Below are positions 1-8,482 of a DNA stretch of 64,000 nt, piece after piece. Each line of letters begins with the position of its first letter. The stretch's first letter is position 1. The translations under genes and the position numbers were made by a program. The notes under the pieces were generated by a model, which was not told where the DNA came from, ran no database searches, and saw only the letters and a program-made list of their open reading frames with translations. This DNA comes from JBKQHQ01 sp052148715 (GTDB taxonomy: Bacteria > Pseudomonadota > Alphaproteobacteria > Rhizobiales > Xanthobacteraceae): contig JBKQHQ010000081.1 in NCBI GenBank assembly GCA_052148715.1, positions 62,001 to 126,000 on the forward strand, read 5' to 3'.

Positions 1-558
1 GCCCACCTCTATCTGGAACTGATGGACCGGCTGGCGGTCCAAGGCGCTGACCTGGTCGGCGCCTCGATCGGCGGTTGGATCGCGGCGGATCTCGCGACGA
101 AAACGCCAGAGCGGCTCAAGCGCCTCGTCCTCATCGGCCCGGTCGGCGTGAAAACCGGTCCGTCCGACAAGCTCGACATCCCCGACATCTTCGCGATGCC
201 GCAGGACGCGCTCAACCGGCTTCTGTATCACGATCCGGATCGGGGACGGGTCGATGGCACGTCGCTGACGGACAATCAGCTGCGCGCGATGGCACGCAAT
301 CGCGAGACGCTCGCGCTGCTGATCTGGGAGCCCTACATGCATGATCCCAAGCTCAAGCACCGCCTGCATCGGGCCGCCATGCCGGCGCTGTTCCTGCGCG
401 GGGAGAGCGATGGGATCGTCTCCGCGGCCTATCTCGAACGCTATGCTGCCCTGGTTCCGGACGCGCAGATTGAAACGATCCCCGAGGCCGGTCACGTGCC
501 GCATGTCGAGCACCCCGAGGCCGTCGCCGCGCGGGTCCTGAAGTTCTTGAATAGCTAG
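1..558 (+). CDS. alpha/beta hydrolase, 5' end cut by window
   Basis: This is the C-terminal part of an alpha/beta-fold hydrolase; the frame is open from base 1, so the true start lies outside. The nucleophile elbow GASIGG puts the catalytic Ser at codon 22 of the visible frame. The acid is probably the Asp in RGESDG (codon 137) and the base the His in AGHVPH (codon 165), in the usual order for the family. About 60-80 residues of the N-terminal fold are missing. The LLM oxidoreductase begins 33 nt downstream on the same strand, so the two are probably co-transcribed and the hydrolase may act on an ester or ring-cleavage product of that pathway. The substrate cannot be told. Confidence 0.9.
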   Translation, partial: AHLYLELMDRLAVQGADLVGASIGGWIAADLATKTPERLKRLVLIGPVGVKTGPSDKLDIPDIFAMPQDALNRLLYHDPDRGRVDGTSLTDNQLRAMARNRETLALLIWEPYMHDPKLKHRLHRAAMPALFLRGESDGIVSAAYLERYAALVPDAQIETIPEAGHVPHVEHPEAVAARVLKFLNS

Positions 559-591
559 CAGAGGTCCGGCTGCAGAGGCGGGAGCACGATC

Positions 592-1782
592 ATGAAAGCC
601 TGGCACTTCAGCGAGAACGCCTATCCTTACCTTCCGCCGGCGGACCAGTACGATTCCATCCGCGTGACTTTGCCGAACCGCAACTATGATCCGAAAAAGG
701 GCGCGGCGCTTTACGATCGGTACATCGACGAATGGCTGGTCGCCGATGACGAAGGCATGGAGGTCATGCTCAACGAGCACCACCAGACCGCGACCTGCGT
801 CGACCCGGCAGCACCCGTGGTGCTTGGCGCCTTGGCGCGCCTGACCAAGAAGGCGCGCTTGCTTATTCTCGGCAATCCCGTCGCCAATCGTCGGCAGCCG
901 GTCCGCGTCGCCGAAGAGATGGCGATGATCGACCTCTTATCGAAGGGCCGCCTCGAGGTCGGTTTCGTGCGCGGCGTGCCTTATGAGATCGCCGCGGCCA
1001 ACAGCAATCCCGTGCGCATGAACGAGCGCCAATGGGAAGCCATGGACCTCATCGTCAAGGCCTGGTCGAGCCACGACGGGCCGTTCAGCCACGAGGGCCG
1101 CTTCTTCCATCACCGCATGGTCAACATCTGGCCGCGTCCGTACCAGCAGCCGCATCCGCCGATCTGGGTCAGCACGACGAGCCCGGGCGGGGCCGCGCGC
1201 GTCGGCGCGCGCGGCTACGTGCAGGCGACGTTTCTCACCGGATATGATGGAACGCGCGCGATCTACGAGTCCTATCGCAAGGGGTGGCGTGAGGCGGGCC
1301 GCGGGCCAGATGTCGCGGTCAACCGCCTAGCCTATGCGGCGCTCGTCTACGCGGCACCGAGCGAAGTCCAGGCCCGCGACGGTGCCGAAAAGCTTCTTTG
1401 GTATCTGACGTCGAACAAGGTGCCGCCGCAATTCTGCTATCCGCCCGGCTACTTGCCGGTTCCGGCACAGATGGAGATCTTGCGCGGCGCCGCCCTCGAT
1501 CAACACGCCGCCAACAGACGCAACACCACCGTCGACAAGGCGATCGAGGCCGGGATCATGATGGCGGGAACGCCCGACCAGGTGTTTGGCCAGGTGAAAA
1601 AGTTTTACGACCATGTCGGTGGCTTTGGCCATCTGCTGATCATGGGCCAGGCCGGATTCCTCGAACACGACGCGACCGTGCTCGGGATCAAGACCTTTGC
1701 GCGCGAGGTCTATCCGCGCCTGAAGGAAATGTTTCCCGATACGGCGATCTCGGGCCTACGGCAGGAAAAGCTTGCCGTGTAG
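592..1782 (+). CDS. LLM class flavin-dependent oxidoreductase (396 aa)
   Basis: A bacterial-luciferase-like TIM-barrel flavin enzyme of 396 residues. The N-terminal stretch MEVMLNEHHQTA (residues about 56-67) is the NEHH signature of the luciferase-like group. VEVGFVRG-type and WVSTTSPGGAA segments match barrel strands that bind flavin phosphate. Such enzymes use reduced FMN from a separate reductase to oxygenate small organic substrates; no reductase gene is visible nearby. A purine-rich GGGAGC lies about nine bases before the ATG. It follows the hydrolase by 33 nt, and a second LLM enzyme closes the locus at 6136-7128. The substrate is unknown; sulfonates or heterocycles are guesses from the transporter family only. 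Confidence 0.88.
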   Translation: MKAWHFSENAYPYLPPADQYDSIRVTLPNRNYDPKKGAALYDRYIDEWLVADDEGMEVMLNEHHQTATCVDPAAPVVLGALARLTKKARLLILGNPVANRRQPVRVAEEMAMIDLLSKGRLEVGFVRGVPYEIAAANSNPVRMNERQWEAMDLIVKAWSSHDGPFSHEGRFFHHRMVNIWPRPYQQPHPPIWVSTTSPGGAARVGARGYVQATFLTGYDGTRAIYESYRKGWREAGRGPDVAVNRLAYAALVYAAPSEVQARDGAEKLLWYLTSNKVPPQFCYPPGYLPVPAQMEILRGAALDQHAANRRNTTVDKAIEAGIMMAGTPDQVFGQVKKFYDHVGGFGHLLIMGQAGFLEHDATVLGIKTFAREVYPRLKEMFPDTAISGLRQEKLAV

Positions 1783-1858
1783 CGGCGCCGAGTTCGACCA
1801 CAATGACGAGGTGAAGAAGACTTATTTGACCACGTGATGATTGGCCCGTTTTCGCCTC

Positions 1859-2434
1859 TCATTCCCGAAAGTGCGCCGCGAGATCAGGTTCAAATTTTCC
1901 GTCGATCAGCACGAAAGCGACGATGCATGGCGCGCTCGAGCGATTGCTCCAGGCGTGGTTGGTGCCGCACTGGACGACGATGTCTCCGGCCCGCAAGTGC
2001 ACGTCGGCGTCGTCGAGCACCATCGTGATTTCTCCTGAGAGCACGATCGCGTAATCGATCGTCTCGGTGCGGTGCATGAGCGGATGCCGGCCACCCTTGC
2101 CGAACGTTGCCGCCTTTTCGTTGCCCAAGGCCGCGAAGGCGCGGCGCGAGGCCTCCGGGTCCATCCGGCGCACCGCCTCGGGTTCGGGCGGGAAGTGGTT
2201 GATGCGCAGCACGCTCCCGTTCTTGGTAGGCAATTGGCGGCGCGGACCAAGCGTGGTTTCAGCGGCGGCTGCGACGATCGGCGCCGGCATGTCGTCGGTT
2301 CGCCAGATGTCGGTCGAATACCATTGCGGATCCAGGGCGTTGACATGCACGAACGGCGCCGGGCCGTCGGAAACCACGATTGCCTTGCCATCCGCATCAT
2401 GTCCGGTCACCACGCGGCGTATTTGTTTCGGCAT
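1859..2434 (-). CDS. cupin-domain protein (191 aa)
   Basis: A single-domain cupin of 191 residues. The conserved beta-barrel covers about residues 115-180. The first motif includes HPLMHRTETIDYAIVLSGE, with histidines and a glutamate placed as metal ligands. The second is AGDIVVQCGTNHAW, giving the last histidine. The start has AGGGGAAA a few bases upstream. It is convergent with the LLM gene and divergent from the transporter genes, so it may share a control region with them at 2435-2762. Cupins of this type are often small dioxygenases, isomerases or sugar-type epimerases, but no specific reaction can be assigned. Confidence 0.85.
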   Translation of the reverse strand: MPKQIRRVVTGHDADGKAIVVSDGPAPFVHVNALDPQWYSTDIWRTDDMPAPIVAAAAETTLGPRRQLPTKNGSVLRINHFPPEPEAVRRMDPEASRRAFAALGNEKAATFGKGGRHPLMHRTETIDYAIVLSGEITMVLDDADVHLRAGDIVVQCGTNHAWSNRSSAPCIVAFVLIDGKFEPDLAAHFRE

Positions 2435-2762
2435 CTCGATGTTTCCCCTGCTGGCCGGAGCATCTTCCGGAAAAGGCTTGCCCTACCGGAATGCGCTCCG
2501 GCGTGGCGATTGATCTTTTCCGTAGGCTGCTGCAATGGCAACAGCGTAATGTTCGGCGTTGACGGCAATTCGCGCCTGAGGGAACCATGACGCAGAAACG
2601 ATTTCGACCTTTGTTTACGGCTTCTGCGCTGAAACGGCAGGGCGTCGATGAAATCGAAGCTTCGAGGGAAAGAAGCGTGAGGGCGCGGGCCGGTTCGCCC
2701 GCATCGCGGCTGGTCGCGGATGCCGCTGCGGTCGGCTTGGGACGCGACTGAGGCGATCGCCG
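2435..2762. promoter_or_regulatory. divergent intergenic region, cupin / ABC locus 1
   Basis: These 328 bases lie between the start of the cupin gene and the start of the ABC ATPase gene and must hold the cupin promoter and probably that of the transporter operon. Apart from the small frame at 2587-2751, I see no clear -35/-10 pair or operator palindrome. Confidence 0.4.
2587..2751 (+). CDS. possible small protein (54 aa) ahead of the transporter
   Basis: A short frame of 54 codons starts with ATG preceded by GAGGGA at five bases, a good ribosome-binding site, and stops 11 nt before the GTG of the ABC ATPase. The predicted peptide is arginine-rich (MTQKRFRPLF at the N-terminus), has no signal peptide or membrane segment and resembles nothing I recognise. 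It could be a leader peptide that couples translation to the transporter, or a chance frame. The strong Shine-Dalgarno and placement are the only support. Confidence 0.35.
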   Translation: MTQKRFRPLFTASALKRQGVDEIEASRERSVRARAGSPASRLVADAAAVGLGRD

Positions 2763-3527
2763 GTGCCGATCTTCGCGCTCGATGGGGTATCGCTGACGCT
2801 GCCGTTGCGCGGCGGCGTGCGTCATATCCTCGAAGGCATCAGCTTCTCGCTCGCCGAGGGAGAGATTTTGACGATCTGCGGTGCGTCGGGCACCGGCAAG
2901 ACGTCGCTGCTGCGCATTCTTGCGGGACTGACCGCGCAATCGAGCGGATCGGCCCGGTTCCGCGGGCAGCCGATCAGCGGACCGCAGGAGGGGGTGGCGA
3001 TCGTTTTTCAGGACTATTCCAATGCGCTGCTGCAGTGGCGGACGGTGGCCGGCAACGTCTCGCTGGGCATCGAGAAGACGATGAACGGCGAGGCATTGAA
3101 GCGGCGCATCGGCGAATCCCTCGATCTCGTCGGCTTGGCCAAGAATGAAAGAGATTATCCCTGGCAACTTTCCGGCGGCATGCAGCAGCGCGTCCAGATC
3201 GCCCGCGCGCTGGCGCTGCGCCCCTCCGTCCTGCTGATGGACGAGCCTTTCGCGGCGCTCGACGCCATGACCAAAGCCTCGCTGCAGGACGAGTTGCTGA
3301 GGGTGCGGGCGCGGACCGGCGCCAGCATCGTCTTCATCACCCACGACATCGAGGAAGCTGTGTATCTCGGCAACCGGGTCGCCGTGGTGTGTGGAACGCC
3401 GGGCAGGCTCGAGCGCATTTTCGACGTCTCGCTGCCGTCGCCGCGACATCAGGTAACCACCCGCGAGTTGCCGGACTTCCTAAAACTTCGGCACCAGGTG
3501 TATGACGCCATCGGAGGCTCGGCATGA
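2763..3527 (+). CDS. ABC transporter ATP-binding protein (SsuB/TauB type)
   Basis: Cytoplasmic ATPase (254 aa) of a nitrate/sulfonate/taurine-family importer. All motifs are present: Walker A GASGTGKTS (about residue 40), Q-loop FQDYSN, signature LSGGMQQR (about 138), Walker B VLLMDEPFAALD (about 157) and the switch ITHDIEEAV (about 195). The start codon is GTG. Its stop overlaps the next gene by four bases (ATGA), a sign of translational coupling with the permease. It would energise uptake of a small organic solute bound by the product of 5152-6117. Family membership does not fix the substrate; members carry sulfonates, taurine, pyrimidine precursors, aromatic acids and others. Confidence 0.93.
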   Translation: MPIFALDGVSLTLPLRGGVRHILEGISFSLAEGEILTICGASGTGKTSLLRILAGLTAQSSGSARFRGQPISGPQEGVAIVFQDYSNALLQWRTVAGNVSLGIEKTMNGEALKRRIGESLDLVGLAKNERDYPWQLSGGMQQRVQIARALALRPSVLLMDEPFAALDAMTKASLQDELLRVRARTGASIVFITHDIEEAVYLGNRVAVVCGTPGRLERIFDVSLPSPRHQVTTRELPDFLKLRHQVYDAIGGSA

Positions 3528-4306
3528 AGGGACGATCGGCCGCGCGAGGCATCGGCGGCGTTCTCGTTTTCCTGATTGCCTGGGAGATGCTGATCGCAAC
3601 CGGCTTCCTGCGCTACGAATATCTGCCGGCACCGTCGGCGATTGCGATAGCGCTCGCGCGTCTGCTGCGGAGCGCCGAGGTCTATGCGGAGATCGCGCAC
3701 ACCGTCACGGCCGCGTTGCTCGGTTGGCTCATCGCCGTCGTCGTCGGCATCGTTCTCGGCACGGCGCTCGGCCTGTCGCCGCGTCTGCAACGCTATAATC
3801 TGGCGAGCATCGAGGTTCTGCGACCCTTGCCGGCGGTCGCCTTGGTGCCGGTGGCTTTGCTGTTGTTCGGCTTCTCCATCGAAACCGAGCTCTTCGTCAT
3901 CGTGATCCCGAGCATCTGGCCGGTCCTCGTCAACACGATGGGAGGCCTTGCCGCGGTTCCGGAGCGCCTGCACGACGTCGCCCGAACATTTCGGCTTGCC
4001 CCGTTCGACGCGGTGACCCGCGTGTTCGTCCCGGCGGCGGCGCCGGCGGTTCTGGTCGGCTGCCGGCTGAGCATGACGATCGCCCTTGTGCTCGCGATTG
4101 TTGCCGAAATGATCGGCAATCCGCATGGCGTGGGATATGCGGTCGTGCGCGAAGCGCAGGCGCTGCAGCCCGATCTCATGTTCGCTTACGTCTTCATCAC
4201 CGGACTGCTCGGCATCCTGCTCAACGCCGCCCTCCTTGCGCTCAGCCGGGTCGTGCTGCCCGGCGAATTCCGCCGACCGGCGGTGGCTTGGGACCAGTCT
4301 CGATGA
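3524..4306 (+). CDS. ABC transporter permease 1 (SsuC/TauC type)
   Basis: Integral membrane permease of 260 residues with about six predicted helices, beginning with a hydrophobic segment at residues 8-25. The BPD_transp_1 region includes the EIAHTVTAALLGWL start and the EAA-type coupling loop around residues 160-180 (ARTFRLAPFDAVTRVFVPAA). It overlaps the ATPase gene by 4 nt and the next permease by 19 nt. Two consecutive permease genes suggest a heterodimeric channel; most SsuABC-type systems have only one permease gene. Expected partners are the products of 2763-3527, 4288-5073 and 5152-6117. Confidence 0.92.
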   Translation: MKGRSAARGIGGVLVFLIAWEMLIATGFLRYEYLPAPSAIAIALARLLRSAEVYAEIAHTVTAALLGWLIAVVVGIVLGTALGLSPRLQRYNLASIEVLRPLPAVALVPVALLLFGFSIETELFVIVIPSIWPVLVNTMGGLAAVPERLHDVARTFRLAPFDAVTRVFVPAAAPAVLVGCRLSMTIALVLAIVAEMIGNPHGVGYAVVREAQALQPDLMFAYVFITGLLGILLNAALLALSRVVLPGEFRRPAVAWDQSR

Positions 4307-5073
4307 GACAGGTTTTGCAATCGCTCCCGCCGGCCCGCGGCTTGCTGCCGCTCGTCGTTGGGCTGCTCGCGTGGGAGCTCTTCCAACGCGGGCCCTCGCC
4401 GCATTTCCCGGCGCCGTCGACCTGGTGGAAGGCGGTGGGCTCGCTCGCCGGCAACGGCTTGCTGGCGCCGGCGGTCGCCGCCACCCTGTGGACGCTGCTC
4501 GTCAGCCTTGTGATCGCGAGCGCGATCGGATTCGTGCTCGGGCTCATGATCGGCACCGTCGCCGCGCTGCGGCAGTGGTCGGGCATGCTGCTGGAATATC
4601 TGCGCGCTATTCCGCCGCCGGTGCTCATCCCAATCGCCGTGCTGATGCTCGGCTATTCGTCGTCGATGAAGATCGCCGTGGTTGCGTTCGCAGGTTTTTG
4701 GCCGGTTCTCCTCAATACAATCGCCGGCGTCGCGCAGATTCGCGGGCTCCTCTTGGACATCGCCCGGTCGCTGCGTCTTGCGTGGAGCGACACCCTCATC
4801 AAGATCATCGTGCCGTCGGCCATCCCGTCGTTTCTGCTCGGCGTGCGGGTGGCGGTGCCGCACGCCATCATCATCACGCTGGTGGTGGAGATGTTCACCG
4901 GGCTCACCGGCATCGGCGGACTCATGATCGCCGCCGAACGCAATTTCAATTCCGCCGGCGTTTACGGACTCTTGGTCCTGGTTGGCCTCTTGGGTCTCGT
5001 GCTGAACCTCGTCTTTGCCGTCGCCGAAGGTTTGATCCTGCGCCGGTTTCCGCCGCGCGCGCGTGCGCGCTGA
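4288..5073 (+). CDS. ABC transporter permease 2 (SsuC/TauC type)
   Basis: Second permease of the same importer, 261 aa, with the same topology. The coupling loop is near ARSLRLAWSDTLIKIIVPSA (residues about 155-175). It starts inside the 3' end of the first permease gene, which makes co-expression and heterodimer formation likely. The C-terminus is rich in arginine after the last helix. The following binding-protein gene begins 78 nt later. Confidence 0.92.
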   Translation: MGPVSMRQVLQSLPPARGLLPLVVGLLAWELFQRGPSPHFPAPSTWWKAVGSLAGNGLLAPAVAATLWTLLVSLVIASAIGFVLGLMIGTVAALRQWSGMLLEYLRAIPPPVLIPIAVLMLGYSSSMKIAVVAFAGFWPVLLNTIAGVAQIRGLLLDIARSLRLAWSDTLIKIIVPSAIPSFLLGVRVAVPHAIIITLVVEMFTGLTGIGGLMIAAERNFNSAGVYGLLVLVGLLGLVLNLVFAVAEGLILRRFPPRARAR

Positions 5074-5151
5074 GATTGCGCACGCTTCTCATCGACCCAG
5101 GCATCGGGTACCATCCACGGAACAGCCAAAAAACGAAAGAGGGAGGGCAGC

Positions 5152-6117
5152 GTGGGGTCGCTCGGCAACACCACACGATCCGTGGCCGTCATCATCGCGA
5201 CGGTGCTTCTGTGTGCCACACTGCGGCCGCATCCGGCGGCCACTCAGGACAAGCCCTTGACCCCGGTGCGGGCGGCGTATGTCCCGGTCGTGACCTGGCT
5301 GCCGGCCTGGGTCGCCAAGGATGCCGGGCTTTTTGCCAAGCATGGTCTCGACGTCTCGCTGGCGCCGATCCAGAATCTGTCGTTGCTGCCCGGAACGCTC
5401 GGGCGGCAGTTCGATATTGTCGCCTCGACACCGCCCGACCTGATCAAGGCCGTGGCGAGCGGGCTTGATCTCGTAGCGGTGGCCGGCGAAGCCATCGAGA
5501 CCAGGGATAATCCGACCACGCACGTGATCGTGCGCAAGGATTCCGGCATCAAAGGTGCCAAGGATCTGCGAGGCAAGATCATCGCCGCGCCGACGCTCGG
5601 CGCAATCATCCATGTCTCGGTGCTGTATTGGCTGAAGCAGAACGGGGTCGATCCGACGTCCATTCGCGCGGTCGAGGTACCCTTCCCGAACATGGGCGAT
5701 CAGTTGCGCGGCGGCCGGCTCGACGCCGCCGAGCTGTTGGAGCCGTTCGCGGCGCCGCTCCTCGCCGAAGGCCATATCTCGCTGCTTGATCCGCTGCTGT
5801 CGGTTGGAAACGAGGTCCTGTTTCCATTCTGGATTGCCGACGGCAACTGGGCGCGTGCGAACGGCAAGGTGATCAAGGCCTGGATTGCCGCGCTCGACGA
5901 CGCCAAGGTTTTCATGGATGCAAATCCCGCGGAAACACGGGCGATCTTGGCCAAATATTCGCGGCTGCCCGAAGCGGTGGTGCAGAAGGTGCCCTATCCG
6001 ACCTATCGCTTCTCCATCAAGCCCGAGCAGCTCGGCGTGTGGGTCGACGTCCTCACCGATCTTGGCCAGGTGTCGCAGACGATCGACAAGAGCAAGCTCG
6101 TCGTGACCGCACCTTGA
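5152..6117 (+). CDS. ABC transporter substrate-binding protein (SsuA/NMT1-like)
   Basis: Periplasmic binding protein of 321 aa, read from a GTG with GGGAGGG about eight bases upstream. An N-terminal signal peptide is visible: basic start, hydrophobic run VAVIIATVLLCATL (about residues 11-24) and cleavage after PAAT or nearby. The mature part has the two-lobed NMT1/SsuA fold: PVRAAYVPVVTWLPAWVAK at the start, then AKHGLDVSLAP and GQFDIV-like strands. It is the last gene of the transporter set and is followed after 18 nt by the second LLM enzyme, so uptake and oxidation are probably expressed together. Confidence 0.9.
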   Translation: MGSLGNTTRSVAVIIATVLLCATLRPHPAATQDKPLTPVRAAYVPVVTWLPAWVAKDAGLFAKHGLDVSLAPIQNLSLLPGTLGRQFDIVASTPPDLIKAVASGLDLVAVAGEAIETRDNPTTHVIVRKDSGIKGAKDLRGKIIAAPTLGAIIHVSVLYWLKQNGVDPTSIRAVEVPFPNMGDQLRGGRLDAAELLEPFAAPLLAEGHISLLDPLLSVGNEVLFPFWIADGNWARANGKVIKAWIAALDDAKVFMDANPAETRAILAKYSRLPEAVVQKVPYPTYRFSIKPEQLGVWVDVLTDLGQVSQTIDKSKLVVTAP

Positions 6118-6135
6118 AGCTTGGAAACGCGGGCC

Positions 6136-7128
6136 ATGCAGGTTGGATTTTTCTTCTGGCCCTACACGCTCGACCTGATCGAGCGCATGGCGGAACGGGC
6201 CGACCGTTTTGGTTACGCCATGATCGGCATTGCCGACACGCCGGGCAATGCCATGGACCCTTGGGTGGCGGCGGCCTTGGTGGCGCGCGCAACGAAGCGC
6301 GCGCGGGTCGCGATCTGCGTCACCAATCTGATCAGCCGCCATCCTTCCGTCAGCGCGGCGGCGATCGCCTCGCTCGATCAAATTGCCGATGGCCGTGCCG
6401 TGCTTGGCATCGGCGCCGGCCATAGCGGCACGCGCAACCTCGGCCTGCCCAAGGCGAACGCCAAGGAACTCGGCGATGGCGTTGCTTTCATCAGGTCGTT
6501 GCTGCGCGGCGAGCCGGCGCAACTCGGCGCGGCGAGCGCCCACTTGCCGTGGGTCAAACGCGCGCCGCCGGTGTTTCTCGCCGCCTCGCATCCGAAAACG
6601 CTCGCAGCCGCCGGGCGAACGGCCGACGGCGCCTTCATCAACTACGGCTTGGGCGCCGACAATGTCCGTGACTCTGAAGCGCGCGTGCTGGACGCGGCCG
6701 CCGAGGCCGGACGATCGGCGCAGGATCTTGAGCTGTGGCAGATCGCGGCGCTCGACTGCCACCCGAACGGGGACGTCGCGCGCGAGAAAGTCGGCGCCAT
6801 GCTCGCGTTCTTGGCGGGTTATGTCATCGGCGACAAGAACCTGGAGACGCGCGGTGTGCCCCTGCCTTTGCACGAGCCCCTGCTTGAGCTGCGCCGACGC
6901 TACAGCACGCGGCCGGGATCGGCCGACATCAGGCTCGTGCGTGAGCTCGGCCTGTTCGAGTATTTGTCGCGGCGACTGTCGATCTGCGGCGATCCGCAAG
7001 AGTGTCTCGCCCAGGCCCTTGCCGCCAAGGAGGCCGGCGCCCAGCACCTGATGCTCACCGTCAGTCTGGCATCCGATCCGGTCCAGAGCGTTGAGCTGTT
7101 CGCCGAGCATGTCCTCCCGAGGCTGTGA
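6136..7128 (+). CDS. LLM class flavin-dependent oxidoreductase (330 aa)
   Basis: A second luciferase-like flavoenzyme, shorter than the first (330 aa) and closer to the methylenetetrahydromethanopterin-reductase/F420-type branch of the LLM family. Visible elements are MQVGFFFWPYT at the N-terminus, the barrel strand ARVAICVTNLISRHPSV, the ADGRAVLGIGAGHSG stretch (about residues 85-100) that contacts cofactor phosphate, and APPVFLAASHPKTL. I chose the ATG at 6136, with GGAAA about ten bases upstream, over the in-frame TTG at 6121. Two different LLM enzymes bracketing one importer suggest a two-step oxidative pathway. Whether it uses FMN or F420 cannot be decided here. Confidence 0.88.
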   Translation: MQVGFFFWPYTLDLIERMAERADRFGYAMIGIADTPGNAMDPWVAAALVARATKRARVAICVTNLISRHPSVSAAAIASLDQIADGRAVLGIGAGHSGTRNLGLPKANAKELGDGVAFIRSLLRGEPAQLGAASAHLPWVKRAPPVFLAASHPKTLAAAGRTADGAFINYGLGADNVRDSEARVLDAAAEAGRSAQDLELWQIAALDCHPNGDVAREKVGAMLAFLAGYVIGDKNLETRGVPLPLHEPLLELRRRYSTRPGSADIRLVRELGLFEYLSRRLSICGDPQECLAQALAAKEAGAQHLMLTVSLASDPVQSVELFAEHVLPRL

Positions 7129-7179
7129 CGACGGTCGGGCTGGAAGCGCAATCCTCTCCAATACACCGCAGCGGCATAA

Positions 7180-7192
7180 GGTAAAATTTACC
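7180..7192. promoter_or_regulatory. short palindrome upstream of 7242 gene
   Basis: GGTAAAATTTACC is a perfect 6+6 palindrome about an odd centre, about 50 bases before the start of the desaturase-like gene. It could be an operator; no regulator is adjacent. Confidence 0.25.
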
Positions 7193-7241
7193 GCGCGCCG
7201 CGTAAGACTCCCCACACCTCGAACTCCGTGAGGGGGCAAGT

Positions 7242-8279
7242 TTGGATCTGTCGCCTGGTTTCGCTTATTTCTTAAATCAACTCGACAGATTGCTTTTGTC
7301 GATCGGGTCTCACCTGTCGATCACCTCCCTCATCTGCGCATTATGCATCTCAGTGCTATTCTTGGCCCTCAAGCGCTACAAGAGAAACAGGCGCATTCGC
7401 ATCAAAACGATCGCGCGGGCGCTGTTTCCGAGGCGCATCCTGGCGAGCCGCTCAAATTTTACCGACATTGGCTACCTATTCTTTAACGTCTTCGTATTTG
7501 GCGTCATCTTCGGCTGGGCGGTTCTGTCGTACCAATTTCTGAGCAACGCCATAGTGGCGCTTCTGGTGGCCACGTTCGGTGCCGTGCAGCCGACATTGCT
7601 CCCCGCGATCGTCTCGAGATCCGTCATTACGGTCATGCTCTTTCTGGCCTACGAGCTGGGATATTGGCTCAATCACTATCTCAGTCACCGCATCCCCTTC
7701 CTGTGGGAATTCCACAAGGTGCACCATACGGCGAGCGTCTTGACCCCACTGACACTGTTTCGGGTCCACCCGGTCTATACCGCGATATTTGCGAATATCC
7801 TTGCCATCGCCACGGCTATCGCCGGGGGCCTCGGAAATTACGTCTTCGGTCAGATTACCTATCAATATGCTCTATCCGACAGCAACATCATACTTGTGAT
7901 CTTCATCCATACTTACGTTCATCTGCAACATACGCATTTGTGGATCCCATTCACCGGTCTGCTCGGCCGGATATTTATGAGTCCGGCGCATCACCAGGTG
8001 CATCATTCCACCAGCCCCGCGCATTTCAACAAGAACCTCGGAAGCTGTCTGGCCGTCTGGGACTGGATGTTCGGCACGTTGTATGTTCCCAAGAAAGAAC
8101 CCGAAGTATCAAGTTTCGGCGTCGAGCCGGACAACAAGGACGTCGACACGATATACGGAGCCTTGTTCGCTCCAATCTTCCGGGCGGCCGCTCGCATCGC
8201 CCCCACATTGCAAAGGCGATCCCCTCAACCGCTGGCCGTGATGCCAGTTCCGGATCGGAAACGAGCACCGCAAACCTAG
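7242..8279 (+). CDS. sterol desaturase / fatty acid hydroxylase family membrane protein
   Basis: A 345-residue membrane-bound di-iron enzyme of the fatty-acid-hydroxylase superfamily. There are four or more hydrophobic segments (about 25-45, 75-105, 110-130, 190-215). The histidine clusters are all present: NHYLSHR (about 142-148), HKVHHT (about 157), HTYVHLQHTH (about 222-231) and HQVHHS (about 247). They would bind two irons and hydroxylate or desaturate a lipid C-H bond. The start is TTG with GAGGGGG about seven bases upstream. It stands alone between two unrelated loci. Bacterial relatives act on hopanoids, carotenoids, ceramides or fatty acids; the sequence does not choose among these. 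Confidence 0.88.
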   Translation: MDLSPGFAYFLNQLDRLLLSIGSHLSITSLICALCISVLFLALKRYKRNRRIRIKTIARALFPRRILASRSNFTDIGYLFFNVFVFGVIFGWAVLSYQFLSNAIVALLVATFGAVQPTLLPAIVSRSVITVMLFLAYELGYWLNHYLSHRIPFLWEFHKVHHTASVLTPLTLFRVHPVYTAIFANILAIATAIAGGLGNYVFGQITYQYALSDSNIILVIFIHTYVHLQHTHLWIPFTGLLGRIFMSPAHHQVHHSTSPAHFNKNLGSCLAVWDWMFGTLYVPKKEPEVSSFGVEPDNKDVDTIYGALFAPIFRAAARIAPTLQRRSPQPLAVMPVPDRKRAPQT

Positions 8280-8482
8280 CCCTTGTGCGACGCGCTCTCC
8301 CGCGAGTCCGCCGCCGCCCCTCGGGTCGCGGTATTTCCCTACCAAAATACCGTTGCGGGTAATCCGTAAGCTACCCGAAGTTCCGGGATTTCATGGCGAA
8401 TAATCGGTTATCAGTACTTTTAGGAGTTGTGAAAGACTTATCGACCATATTCATAATTGGAATTAATCATTGACGTGATGTC

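Noticed and set aside
5089..7239. Open minus-strand frame of 716 codons
   Set aside because: It is antisense to the binding-protein and LLM genes, has high-GC shadow composition and no domain likeness.
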